From a virus: a DNA stretch of 26,234 bases. The stretch is from positions 1 through 26,234 of the IMG/VR virus record IMGVR_UViG_3300030090_001884; one strand, given 5' to 3'. The notes beneath the pieces are model-generated. The model did no database searches and was not told the origin of the DNA. It saw nothing but the letters and a program-made list of their open reading frames with translations. The translations under genes and the position numbers were made by a program. Each line of letters begins with the position of its first letter. Positions within the stretch are counted from its first letter, which is position 1. Shown piece by piece: positions 8,482-13,386 of this stretch.

Positions 8482-8496
8482 GTTCCACTTAAGTAA
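8482..8496 (+). promoter_or_regulatory. NTTCCACTTAGGTAA motif, copy 1
   Basis: GTTCCACTTAAGTAA, one mismatch to the window consensus. It lies in the 54-base gap before the 8530 gene, 7 bases before a strong hairpin. Seven further copies occur at unit starts elsewhere in this window. A promoter for the phage RNA polymerase is the favoured reading; a repressor operator is the alternative. Confidence 0.55.
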
Positions 8497-8503
8497 ATAT
8501 ACC

Positions 8504-8529
8504 GCCGCTCCTCTGGGGCGGCTTTTTTT
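8504..8529 (+). terminator. Strong intrinsic terminator
   Basis: GCCGCTCC-TCT-GGGGCGGC (8 bp with one G-U) followed by seven T. It has all parts of a rho-independent terminator. The run of T ends at the base before ATG 8530, so the next gene has no room for a ribosome-binding site downstream of it. Confidence 0.85.
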
Positions 8530-9516
8530 ATGCCCGATTTTCAGTCTGCAAAGACGCGGGCTGATGCCGTTAATTTAGCTAAGGAATATTTAAAAAATAA
8601 TCCTACTCTTAAAGGAGGTAACCTTTACGAACTTCCCGACGGTACAAAGCTTCGCGTTAGAAAAAAGGAAGGCGGACGTTTGTCTGCTGAAGATTATAAT
8701 ACTAAGAATAAAGCTGACATTAAAAGAGCTAAAGGTGAGCAAACTTACACTACTGATGAAGCTAGAAAAAATGCTGCTAAAACGCGTAAATCAGCACGGG
8801 AAATCTCTTCAAGTACGCTTCATGGCCATGCATATGGCGCTAGAGTAACTATCGCTGAACATAGCCCAGATATTGCTTCTGGTGGAATTGGTGATGACCA
8901 GGATTCAACATCTGATCCTTATTTTAAAGATTTTAAAGATTCTGTTGCTCAAAAAATTCGAGGTAAATATGGTGACAAGTATATAGTTGATATCAATGAA
9001 GTCACAGGTTATTTACGTGCAATTCCTAAGACTTATTATAATCAATTTCAAAAAAGAAGCCAACAACCAGGCTATGACATTGAGCCTGACATGGACATCG
9101 ATAGAGTCATTAATGCCCTTCCTTTTATGGTTAGAGATGACCTGTCAATGCGTCAAACCTCATCTCCTCTTGCCCCTGAGCCTGAAATAAAAATCTTTGC
9201 AACACCTAAGGGTAATCAACAAACAAGTACACCTTTAATTTTCCCTGATTCTCCTCCTACCTTACCTACAAATACAGCTAAAGCCCCTGAGCAGCCCTTT
9301 GTACCTAATGTGTACTCTTTTGCATATTCTGAAAATGGTAATGAATATGGAAATGGCTTTTCTCCCTTTACAAATGGTGGTTCCAATGGTGAAGCTACAA
9401 ATGGAGACAAATCATCAAATACACTTTTTCAAGTAGGCACTGCTGCTTTACTTACTGGCGGAGCGATTGTCAGTGAGCTTGCAAAAACTGCTCTGGGGTT
9501 TGATTTTAACCCGTAG
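8530..9516 (+). CDS. Protein of unknown function before large terminase (328 aa)
   Basis: Begins MPDFQSAKTRADAVNLAKEY. Residues 1-100 are Lys/Arg-rich (RVRKKEGGRLSAEDYNTKN), including RKNAAKTRKSAREISSST and a STLHGHAYGARV stretch that might form a small nuclease- or winged-helix-like fold; residues 115-205 contain an acidic region (DIEPDMDIDRVINALPF). The rest is Pro/Asn-rich and ends in a mildly hydrophobic segment (VGTAALLTGGAIVSELA). I recognise no family. The ATG directly follows a terminator T-run with no Shine-Dalgarno, so its translation start is unusual; no other ATG, GTG or TTG was found that gives a better start. Large terminase starts 12 bases downstream. Confidence 0.65.
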   Translation: MPDFQSAKTRADAVNLAKEYLKNNPTLKGGNLYELPDGTKLRVRKKEGGRLSAEDYNTKNKADIKRAKGEQTYTTDEARKNAAKTRKSAREISSSTLHGHAYGARVTIAEHSPDIASGGIGDDQDSTSDPYFKDFKDSVAQKIRGKYGDKYIVDINEVTGYLRAIPKTYYNQFQKRSQQPGYDIEPDMDIDRVINALPFMVRDDLSMRQTSSPLAPEPEIKIFATPKGNQQTSTPLIFPDSPPTLPTNTAKAPEQPFVPNVYSFAYSENGNEYGNGFSPFTNGGSNGEATNGDKSSNTLFQVGTAALLTGGAIVSELAKTALGFDFNP

Positions 9517-9528
9517 GACAATATATAC

Positions 9529-11262
9529 ATGACCAACGTTTTACAGGCCTTACAGGCCGATTTTAAGCTGTTTCTGCAGGCTTTATGGGATCAGCTAGAC
9601 CTACCCTCCCCAACCCGCGCACAATATGCAATCGCAGACTATCTTCAAAATGGACCTAAACGTCTTCAAATACAAGCTTTCCGTGGAGTTGGAAAATCAT
9701 GGATTACTGGAGCCTTTGTTCTGTGGACACTTTTTAATAACGCTGAAAAGAAAATAATGATTATTTCGGCATCTAAAGAACGTGCCGATAACATGTCCAT
9801 CTTCCTACAAAAACTAATTATTGAAACACCATGGCTTTCTCATTTACGTCCGAAGTCCGACGATGCAAGGTGGTCAAGGATAAGCTTCGATGTGAACTGC
9901 TCACCCCACCAGGCACCGTCCGTAAAGTCGGTCGGCATCACTGGACAGCTAACCGGAAGCCGCGCCGATTTAATGATTCTCGACGACATTGAAGTTCCTG
10001 GTAACTCAATGACCGAGTTGATGCGAGAAAAGCTATTACAACTTTGTACTGAAGCAGAGTCCATCCTTACACCCAAGGATGACTCCCGCATTATGTACCT
10101 CGGTACTCCACAGACAACCTTTACTGTCTATAGAAAGCTTGCCGAACGTAACTACAGGCCTTTTGTTTGGCCTGCACGTATCCCTAGATCTCTGGCTAAC
10201 TACGAAGGCCTTATCGCTCCTCAACTACAAGCTGATATTGACAATGGTGCCAAATCTTGGGATGTAACAGATCCTGATCGTTTTGATGATGATGATTTAC
10301 TTGAACGTGAAGCGTCTATGGGACGAAGTAACTTCATGCTTCAGTTCCAACTTGACACAACCCTCTCTGACTCAGAAAAGTTTCCCCTTAAATGTTCTGA
10401 CCTCGTTGTTACTTCAGTTAACCCTACTACTGCTCCTGATTCCGTCGTCTGGTGCTCAGACCCAAAGAACGTTATCAAAGACCTCCCTACTGTCGGCTTA
10501 CCTGGAGACTATTTCTATAGTCCAATGCAACTCCAAGGAGAATGGTTACCTTACACCGAGACAATCTGCTCAGTTGACCCGTCGGGTCGTGGAACAGATG
10601 AAACAGCTGCAGCTTATATCTCACAACGCAACGGTTTCTTGTACGTGCACGAAATGCGAGCTTACCGAGATGGATACAGTGACAACACACTTCTGGATAT
10701 ACTAAGAGGTTGTAAAAAATATAACGTCACTAAACTTGTAATTGAAACTAACTTTGGTGATGGTATCGTCTCCGAACTATTCCGTAAACACCTACAACAA
10801 ACAAAACAAGCTATTGATGTCGAAGAAGTACGTGCCAACGTACGCAAGGAAGACAGAATTATTGACAGCCTTGAGCCTATACTTAATCAACACCGGCTTG
10901 TTATAGACAGATCAGTTATTGAATGGGACTTTAGATCTAATCCAGATGAAGCTCCAGAACGTCGCCTGATGTACATGCTCTTCTATCAGATGTCACGCAT
11001 GTGTAAAGAAAAAGGTGCCGTTAAACATGATGACAGATTAGACTGCTTAGCTCAAGGTGTTAAATACTTTACAGACTGTATGTCTATCTCCGCTTACGAA
11101 CAAGTAAGACAAAGAAAGATGGATGATTGGAATGAAATGCTTGAAGACTTTATAGACAATCCTCAATCTGCTACTAATCACTTAGTCTTTGGCATGGACT
11201 TAGAACAAAGAAGACAAGCAAAAGGTCTCCCTACTAAGAACGCAGTCCCCACCTGGGTTTAG
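9529..11262 (+). CDS. Terminase large subunit (T7 gp19-like)
   Basis: 577 aa; ATPase motor and nuclease that cuts concatemers and pumps DNA into the prohead. Walker A is FRGVGKSW at residues 51-58, followed by the T7-like IISASKERADNMSIF; the region SPSVKSVGITGQLTGSRADL leads into Walker B MILDDIE near residue 150, and YLGTPQT is the coupling motif. The nuclease domain shows VDPSGRGTDE near 348, ETNFGDG and the C-terminal HDDRLDCLA. Length is close to T7 gp19 (586 aa) and all key residues appear intact. It ends a transcription unit: a 26-base repeat and a strong terminator follow. Confidence 0.97.
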   Translation: MTNVLQALQADFKLFLQALWDQLDLPSPTRAQYAIADYLQNGPKRLQIQAFRGVGKSWITGAFVLWTLFNNAEKKIMIISASKERADNMSIFLQKLIIETPWLSHLRPKSDDARWSRISFDVNCSPHQAPSVKSVGITGQLTGSRADLMILDDIEVPGNSMTELMREKLLQLCTEAESILTPKDDSRIMYLGTPQTTFTVYRKLAERNYRPFVWPARIPRSLANYEGLIAPQLQADIDNGAKSWDVTDPDRFDDDDLLEREASMGRSNFMLQFQLDTTLSDSEKFPLKCSDLVVTSVNPTTAPDSVVWCSDPKNVIKDLPTVGLPGDYFYSPMQLQGEWLPYTETICSVDPSGRGTDETAAAYISQRNGFLYVHEMRAYRDGYSDNTLLDILRGCKKYNVTKLVIETNFGDGIVSELFRKHLQQTKQAIDVEEVRANVRKEDRIIDSLEPILNQHRLVIDRSVIEWDFRSNPDEAPERRLMYMLFYQMSRMCKEKGAVKHDDRLDCLAQGVKYFTDCMSISAYEQVRQRKMDDWNEMLEDFIDNPQSATNHLVFGMDLEQRRQAKGLPTKNAVPTWV

Positions 11263-11263
11263 T

Positions 11264-11289
11264 GCAAGCGGACAGTTATACAGGGAGAA
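11264..11289 (+). repeat. 26-nt exact repeat, copy A (terminase 3' flank)
   Basis: Begins GCAAGCGGACAG and ends TTATACAGGGAGAA, immediately after the terminase stop. The same 26 bases occur inside the RNA polymerase gene at 18245-18270. The segment TATACAGGGAGA resembles the initiation part of T7 promoters (TATAGGGAGA). It is 28 bases upstream of a terminator, so transcription from here would be stopped early unless read through. Confidence 0.9.
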
Positions 11290-11317
11290 GAGAAGGGTGG
11301 ACTCGACTTCCTGGACT

Positions 11318-11341
11318 GGGGAAAGACAACCTTTCCCCTTT
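11318..11341 (+). terminator. Strong terminator after large terminase
   Basis: GGGGAAAG-ACAAC-CTTTCCCC is a perfect 8-bp stem with a 5-base loop, followed by TTT. It resembles T7-type late terminators and marks the end of the late region. The next 80 bases (11342-11421) are AT-rich, with an eight-T run at 11371-11378 and CTCCACCCGGTAA near 11386-11398, a partial match (one base shorter) to the NTTCCACTTAGGTAA motif. Confidence 0.85.
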
Positions 11342-11421
11342 ACTATATGAAATTAAGAGGCTGTATTTACTTTTTTTTATTCCCACTCCACCCGGTAAAT
11401 TAGACGCGCTAATTACACTGT

Positions 11422-11745
11422 ATGAAACCCATCCCCTTTGAACACAACACCAAAGATATGTCTTTTGAATATATACGTTCAAGAGAAGGACCAAATCAAT
11501 TTATTTGTTACTACAAGCATAGTGCAGTTCTTAGACAAGACCCTAAAGATGCTTGGAGAGTCTTAGGTGTAGCTAAATTCACAGATACAGGTAAATTACT
11601 AAAAGAATGGTGTCTTGAAATGCACCAAACCTGGGTTGTTGATAGACAAAAGAAAAAAGAAGAAGGTAGGAAAGATACTTCTTTTGCTAGTGAAGTCCAA
11701 TCCGAACAGGAAGAACCTAATGACAACACAAAAATGGTTACATGA
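11422..11745 (+). CDS. Hypothetical protein, first gene after late terminator (107 aa)
   Basis: Starts MKPIPFEHNTKDMSFEYIRS. The first ~75 residues look globular and beta-rich (FICYYKHSAVLRQDPKDAW, RVLGVAKFTDTGKLLKEWCL); the last 35 are charged and disordered (RQKKKEEGRKDTSFASEVQ). No recognisable family. It stands alone after the terminator and opens a small group with the two genes below. A late or an early gene is equally possible; the location at the junction between late and early regions is where T7-like phages carry their terminal repeats. Confidence 0.6.
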   Translation: MKPIPFEHNTKDMSFEYIRSREGPNQFICYYKHSAVLRQDPKDAWRVLGVAKFTDTGKLLKEWCLEMHQTWVVDRQKKKEEGRKDTSFASEVQSEQEEPNDNTKMVT

Positions 11746-11854
11746 CACGAAAATAATGAAATGTAAGGTATGTGATAAGGAAATACCAGTCAATATTAAC
11801 TACGATATACCCTCAGTAACTTGTTCTGATTGCCACAAACGTAATAATGTGTGA
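11720..11854 (+). CDS. Small CxxC zinc-ribbon-like protein (44 aa)
   Basis: MTTQKWLHDTKIMKCKVCDK begins a 44-residue protein with two CxxC pairs (CKVC and CSDC) about 20 residues apart, the arrangement of a minimal zinc ribbon or knuckle. I chose ATG 11720 because AGGAAG sits 6 bases before it; ATG 11756 would give 32 aa and keep both CxxC pairs but has no ribosome-binding site. The gene overlaps its upstream neighbour by 26 bases in another frame and its downstream neighbour by 8. Small zinc-binding proteins of phages often bind nucleic acids or host proteins; nothing more specific can be said. Confidence 0.6.
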   Translation: MTTQKWLHDTKIMKCKVCDKEIPVNINYDIPSVTCSDCHKRNNV

Positions 11855-12011
11855 ATTACTTTCTTTTTTTCTTGTGGTGGGGGCTGTCCAGGTCCAACCC
11901 AACACAATGCACGTCGAATTGCTAAATGATGGTCAAATTGAGCAATATTTGGTCCCAAAAGAGCAATATGACAAATGTATGACCCCTGAATATTCTGACA
12001 GAAATCTTTGA
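11847..12011 (+). CDS. Small protein with hydrophobic N-terminus (54 aa)
   Basis: ATG 11847 overlaps the stop of the zinc-ribbon-like gene (AATGTGTGA) and opens 54 codons to TGA 12009-12011: MCELLSFFLVVGAVQVQPNT, then MHVELLNDGQIEQYLVPKEQ and a short tail. The first ~15 residues resemble a signal peptide or membrane anchor; the mature part looks like a small folded beta-strand/helix unit. No family recognised. The overlap, the sensible composition and the lack of a competing frame support it. It is the last gene before the ~730-base structured region. Confidence 0.55.
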   Translation: MCELLSFFLVVGAVQVQPNTMHVELLNDGQIEQYLVPKEQYDKCMTPEYSDRNL

Positions 12012-12067
12012 AGCCTATTATCGACAAGGAAGGCCGCAATTTCCCCCCGTGGGGGTGCTCTAGGCCG

Positions 12068-12088
12068 CGTTAGATGTGCAAACTAACG
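12068..12088 (+). other. Hairpin with complementarity to the RNA polymerase leader
   Basis: CGTTAG-ATGTGCAAA-CTAACG forms a 6-bp stem. The overlapping 14 bases at 12065-12078 (CCGCGTTAGATGTG) are the exact reverse complement of 17407-17420, which lies 7 bases before the start codon of the RNA polymerase gene. TTAGATGT occurs again at 12170-12177. An antisense action on the polymerase mRNA is possible but one 14-base match is near chance for this window length. Confidence 0.35.
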
Positions 12089-12191
12089 GGCGCGACTGGG
12101 CGCGAAGGATGAAACACGCGAACAATCTACCGCGCGGGCGCGACTCTGGCTGTCACCATCTGTCGGCGATTAGATGTAAAGATGAAACCCA

Positions 12192-12221
12192 TTGGTATGA
12201 CTACGATGTCGCTACTATAAG
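12192..12221 (+). promoter_or_regulatory. Possible host sigma70 promoter
   Basis: TTGGTA (12192-12197) and TATAAG (12216-12221) are separated by 18 bases: 4/6 and 5/6 matches to the bacterial -35 and -10. It is correctly oriented to drive the structured region and early genes with host polymerase. Single weak promoters like this occur by chance. Confidence 0.3.
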
Positions 12222-12322
12222 CAGTGCTAATCGATGGCCAACCAAAGACTAATCAGTCAGTGCTGCCAGTCGATTCGAGCCACCATGGTATCCCATTGAT
12301 ACATTGTTGCCGTTGTGGAACC

Positions 12323-12337
12323 GTTCCACTTGGGCTA
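12323..12337 (+). promoter_or_regulatory. NTTCCACTTAGGTAA motif, copy 2
   Basis: GTTCCACTTGGGCTA. It overlaps a dyad GTGGAA-CCG-TTCCAC (12315-12329) and lies 15 bases before the long hairpin at 12352, so it stands in front of the putative structured RNA. Confidence 0.4.
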
Positions 12338-12351
12338 TGCTCTGAATCTGA

Positions 12352-12426
12352 TGTCTGGTTTGGAGGTCTTGATCTCGACTCTCCCTGTTAAGGGTGAGGA
12401 GAGTCTCGATCTTCAACCACCAGACA
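12352..12426 (+). ncRNA. Long imperfect hairpin, putative structured RNA
   Basis: Arms pair in order: TGTCTGGT with ACCAGACA (8 bp, outermost), GATC with GATC, then GACTCTCC (12377-12384) with GGAGAGTC (12398-12405), separated by a symmetric TC/TC internal loop. The apical part is 13 bases and can alternatively pair CCCT with AGGG. Three collinear pairing blocks over 75 bases in a gene-free region make a real RNA element likely. Its role (stable small RNA, processing site or terminator) is unknown; no T-run follows, which argues against a terminator. Confidence 0.6.
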
Positions 12427-12529
12427 CAGCCTCACCGAACCTTGACAATTTCATAAGCACTCCATTTCCAGACTGACTGGTAGGTAGCGACGACCGGCAT
12501 GGGTACTTGACCGGGAGGAGTGGTAGATC

Positions 12530-12544
12530 ATTCCACTTATGTAA
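12530..12544 (+). promoter_or_regulatory. NTTCCACTTAGGTAA motif, copy 3
   Basis: ATTCCACTTATGTAA, with CACTTAT-GTA-ATAAGTG (12534-12550) forming a perfect 7-bp dyad around it. It lies 6 bases before the tandem hairpins, so transcripts starting here would begin with those structures. Confidence 0.5.
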
Positions 12545-12550
12545 TAAGTG

Positions 12551-12614
12551 ATGGGGAGCCACACCCGTAATTGATCATGGCACGGCGGAGCCACACGCCT
12601 AATTGCTCATGGCG
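12551..12614 (+). repeat. Two tandem 32-nt units with compensatory hairpin changes
   Basis: Units 12551-12582 and 12583-12614 share a loop GAGCCACA-type core and the tail TAATTG.TCATGGC. Each can form a 4-bp stem closing the loop GAGCCACA (TGGG/CCCG in unit 1 with a terminal U-G, GGCG/CGCC in unit 2). Within this stem both differences between the units are paired changes: G54-C65 becomes C86-G97 and T52-G67 becomes G84-C99 (last two digits of 125xx). This covariation supports an RNA hairpin with a constant loop, as found for protein- or RNA-binding elements. Confidence 0.6.
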
Positions 12615-12617
12615 ACA

Positions 12618-12659
12618 GGGATGTACCTATGCATCCCGCACTACATATGCACATAGGTA
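12618..12659 (+). ncRNA. Hairpin whose loop is fully complementary to a downstream 8-mer
   Basis: GGGATG (12618-12623) pairs with CATCCC (12632-12637), leaving the 8-base loop TACCTATG; that loop is exactly complementary to CATAGGTA at 12652-12659. This would make an H-type pseudoknot, or two alternative exclusive structures. It follows directly on the tandem hairpins and precedes the T-arm-like hairpin, so all may belong to one RNA. Confidence 0.5.
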
Positions 12660-12681
12660 GGCACATACGTCAGGCGTCCAG

Positions 12682-12698
12682 CTGGGTTCAAGTCCCGG
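12682..12698 (+). other. tRNA T-arm-like hairpin
   Basis: CTGGG-TTCAAGT-CCCGG is a perfect T-stem/T-loop of tRNA type (one U-G pair), followed by CAGTGTCA where an acceptor 3' strand and discriminator would be. No matching 5' acceptor strand or normal D and anticodon arms are found within 100 bases upstream, so it is not a complete tRNA. It could be a tRNA-mimic part of a structured RNA or a tRNA relic. Confidence 0.4.
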
Positions 12699-12707
12699 CA
12701 GTGTCAT

Positions 12708-12725
12708 TGCGTCATCAAGGACGCA
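12708..12725 (+). other. Duplicated leader hairpin, copy 1
   Basis: TGCGTC-ATCAAG-GACGCA, a perfect 6-bp stem with a 6-base loop, 19 bases before the ATG at 12745. The same element, with one loop change, stands before the next gene (12956-12973). Confidence 0.6.
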
Positions 12726-12728
12726 TTC

Positions 12729-12743
12729 ATTCCACTTAGGCAA
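12729..12743 (+). promoter_or_regulatory. NTTCCACTTAGGTAA motif, copy 4
   Basis: ATTCCACTTAGGCAA, one mismatch to consensus. It ends one base before the ATG at 12745, so if it is a promoter the transcript would be almost leaderless. Its AGG might alternatively serve as the ribosome-binding site. Confidence 0.45.
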
Positions 12744-12744
12744 C

Positions 12745-12915
12745 ATGACTTACGAAGAATCCTTCCTCTCTGTCTGCGACGCCGAAGGCCTGGCACCTGC
12801 CTGGGCTATCGATCAGATCTTTGAGGAGCACGGCTCAAACCTCACCAACTACCAGGAAGCAAACCCGCGTAACTGGGAGAACGGTGAGCTGATCCTCGAA
12901 TGGCTCGGGTATTGA
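12745..12915 (+). CDS. Small acidic early protein (56 aa), function unknown
   Basis: MTYEESFLSVCDAEGLAPAW starts a 56-codon frame ending in ENGELILEWLGY. It is acidic, with four tryptophans and a probable helix-turn-helix-sized fold, but no known motif. Codons prefer C or G in the third position (TTC, CTC, GTC, TGC, GAC), unlike the AT-ending codons of the structural genes, which may show a different origin. An AGG lies 6 bases before the ATG within copy 4 of the recurrent motif. It is the first gene of the early region and is followed by two leader hairpins before the next gene. Many T7-like phages use this position for host-takeover proteins. Confidence 0.6.
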   Translation: MTYEESFLSVCDAEGLAPAWAIDQIFEEHGSNLTNYQEANPRNWENGELILEWLGY

Positions 12916-12927
12916 GTACAAGCTCAC

Positions 12928-12948
12928 GGCTAGGTGCAATGCCTAGCT
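12928..12948 (+). other. Hairpin in early intergenic leader
   Basis: GGCTAGG-type stem: GCTAGG (12929-12934) pairs with CCTAGC (12942-12947), loop of 7, extended by a G-U pair. It stands 8 bases before the second duplicated hairpin, so the leader of the 12996 gene carries two hairpins in a row. Confidence 0.45.
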
Positions 12949-12955
12949 ACCCAAT

Positions 12956-12973
12956 TGCGTCATCAAAGACGCA
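12956..12973 (+). other. Duplicated leader hairpin, copy 2
   Basis: TGCGTC-ATCAAA-GACGCA. Together with the preceding ATT, 20 bases match copy 1 at 12705-12725 except for one loop base. It lies 22 bases before ATG 12996. Conserved stem and position suggest an RNA processing or translation-control element. Confidence 0.6.
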
Positions 12974-12995
12974 CTTTGTTGTTTCATTTATTCAC

Positions 12996-13277
12996 ATGTT
13001 CATTCAAGTTCCATTCCGTACATCTGAGTGCGTTGAGATCATGTACGTCGACATCATCGGCGGACGTGTTCAGGTTGCATACGCTAAGGGTGATGTCTAC
13101 GAGTACACCCATGTGTCTCGTCGGGCTATTGCCAACCTGCTTTGCAATCCCAACATGAGCCTAGGTTTCTGGGTTAATCACAACCTGCTCGCTTGCAACA
13201 GCAAGAGTGCAGTGTGGGGTGAGTGCAAGTCACTCCCTGTTCTCTTTAAGAAAGAGATGCCATTCATGGCTGCCTGA
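12996..13277 (+). CDS. KTSC-domain-like small protein (93 aa)
   Basis: The start ATG 12996 (MFIQVPFRTSECVEIMYVDI) is preferred to the upstream in-frame ATG at 12900 because the latter lies inside the neighbouring gene and leader hairpins. The core MYVDIIGGRVQVAYAKGDVY, then EYTHVSRRAIANLLCNPNMS and LGFWVNHN, has the strand order of the KTSC family: a short beta-sheet with a V-Y-x-Y motif followed by a helix and a conserved aromatic/His segment. KTSC proteins are small, common in phages and of uncertain biochemical function; nucleic-acid binding has been proposed. It is followed by a strong hairpin and a tRNA gene. Confidence 0.6.
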   Translation: MFIQVPFRTSECVEIMYVDIIGGRVQVAYAKGDVYEYTHVSRRAIANLLCNPNMSLGFWVNHNLLACNSKSAVWGECKSLPVLFKKEMPFMAA

Positions 13278-13286
13278 TTAGGCAAC

Positions 13287-13308
13287 AGACAGGGTCACAT
13301 CCCTGTCT
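13287..13308 (+). terminator. Strong hairpin between KTSC-like gene and tRNA
   Basis: AGACAGGG-TCACAT-CCCTGTCT is a perfect 8-bp stem, 6 bases before the tRNA. No T-run follows, so it may be a processing or mRNA 3'-end-stabilising hairpin and not a true terminator. Confidence 0.55.
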
Positions 13309-13314
13309 ATCACT

Positions 13315-13386
13315 GGGCTATTAGTGAAACGGTTATCACATGTGCCTGTCTCGCACACATTAGCGGTTCGAATCCGCTATAGCTCG
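13315..13386 (+). tRNA. tRNA-Asp (anticodon GTC)
   Basis: A complete 72-base cloverleaf: acceptor GGGCTAT/ATAGCTC (one G-U), T8 A9, D-arm GTGA/TCAC with loop AACGGTTA, anticodon arm TGTGC/GCACA with loop CTGTCTC, variable CATT, T-arm AGCGG/CCGCT with loop TTCGAAT. The anticodon GTC is at 13348-13350, and the discriminator is G73; G34-U35-C36 and G73 are aspartate identity elements. CCA is not encoded, so it must be added. Position 37 is U, whereas tRNAs normally have a purine there. The gene is flanked by hairpins on both sides (13287-13308 and TGACAC/GTGTCA at 13388-13404), which may mark processing ends. A phage tRNA-Asp could support GAY codon use or replace a cleaved host tRNA. Confidence 0.87.

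Larger units (their letters stand above)
12012..12744 (+). other. Gene-free structured region (733 bases)
   Basis: No open frame longer than about 27 codons looks protein-like. The region is richer in G+C than its surroundings and holds, in order: a C-run/G-run hairpin near 12043-12057, a hairpin at 12068-12088, three copies of GGGCGCGA (12088, 12098, 12136), a sigma70-like promoter near 12192, a long hairpin at 12352-12426, tandem hairpins at 12551-12614, a pseudoknot-like pairing at 12618-12659, a T-arm-like hairpin at 12682-12698 and a hairpin at 12708-12725. It lies between late and early genes, so it may carry non-coding RNAs, the early promoter, the terminal repeat, or all three. Confidence 0.7.

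Noticed and set aside
11401-11411. TAGACGCGCTA shared with the tRNA-Leu half at 17291
   Set aside because: Eleven-base matches are common by chance in 26 kb; no other tRNA feature is near.
12441-12475. TTGACA as a -35 promoter element
   Set aside because: No acceptable -10 box 16-18 bases downstream.
12551-12614. CRISPR-like repeat
   Set aside because: Only two adjacent units without spacers, and changes follow base pairing, which fits tandem RNA hairpins.
12578-12661. 27-codon frame starting ATGGCACGG
   Set aside because: It runs through the hairpin repeat and pseudoknot, has no ribosome-binding site and an arginine/serine-rich composition without pattern.
12634-12706. A second tRNA ending in the T-arm-like hairpin
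   Set aside because: Tried acceptor pairings reach only 5 of 7 bases, T8 is missing and the anticodon stem has two pairs at most; it is reported only as a T-arm-like element.
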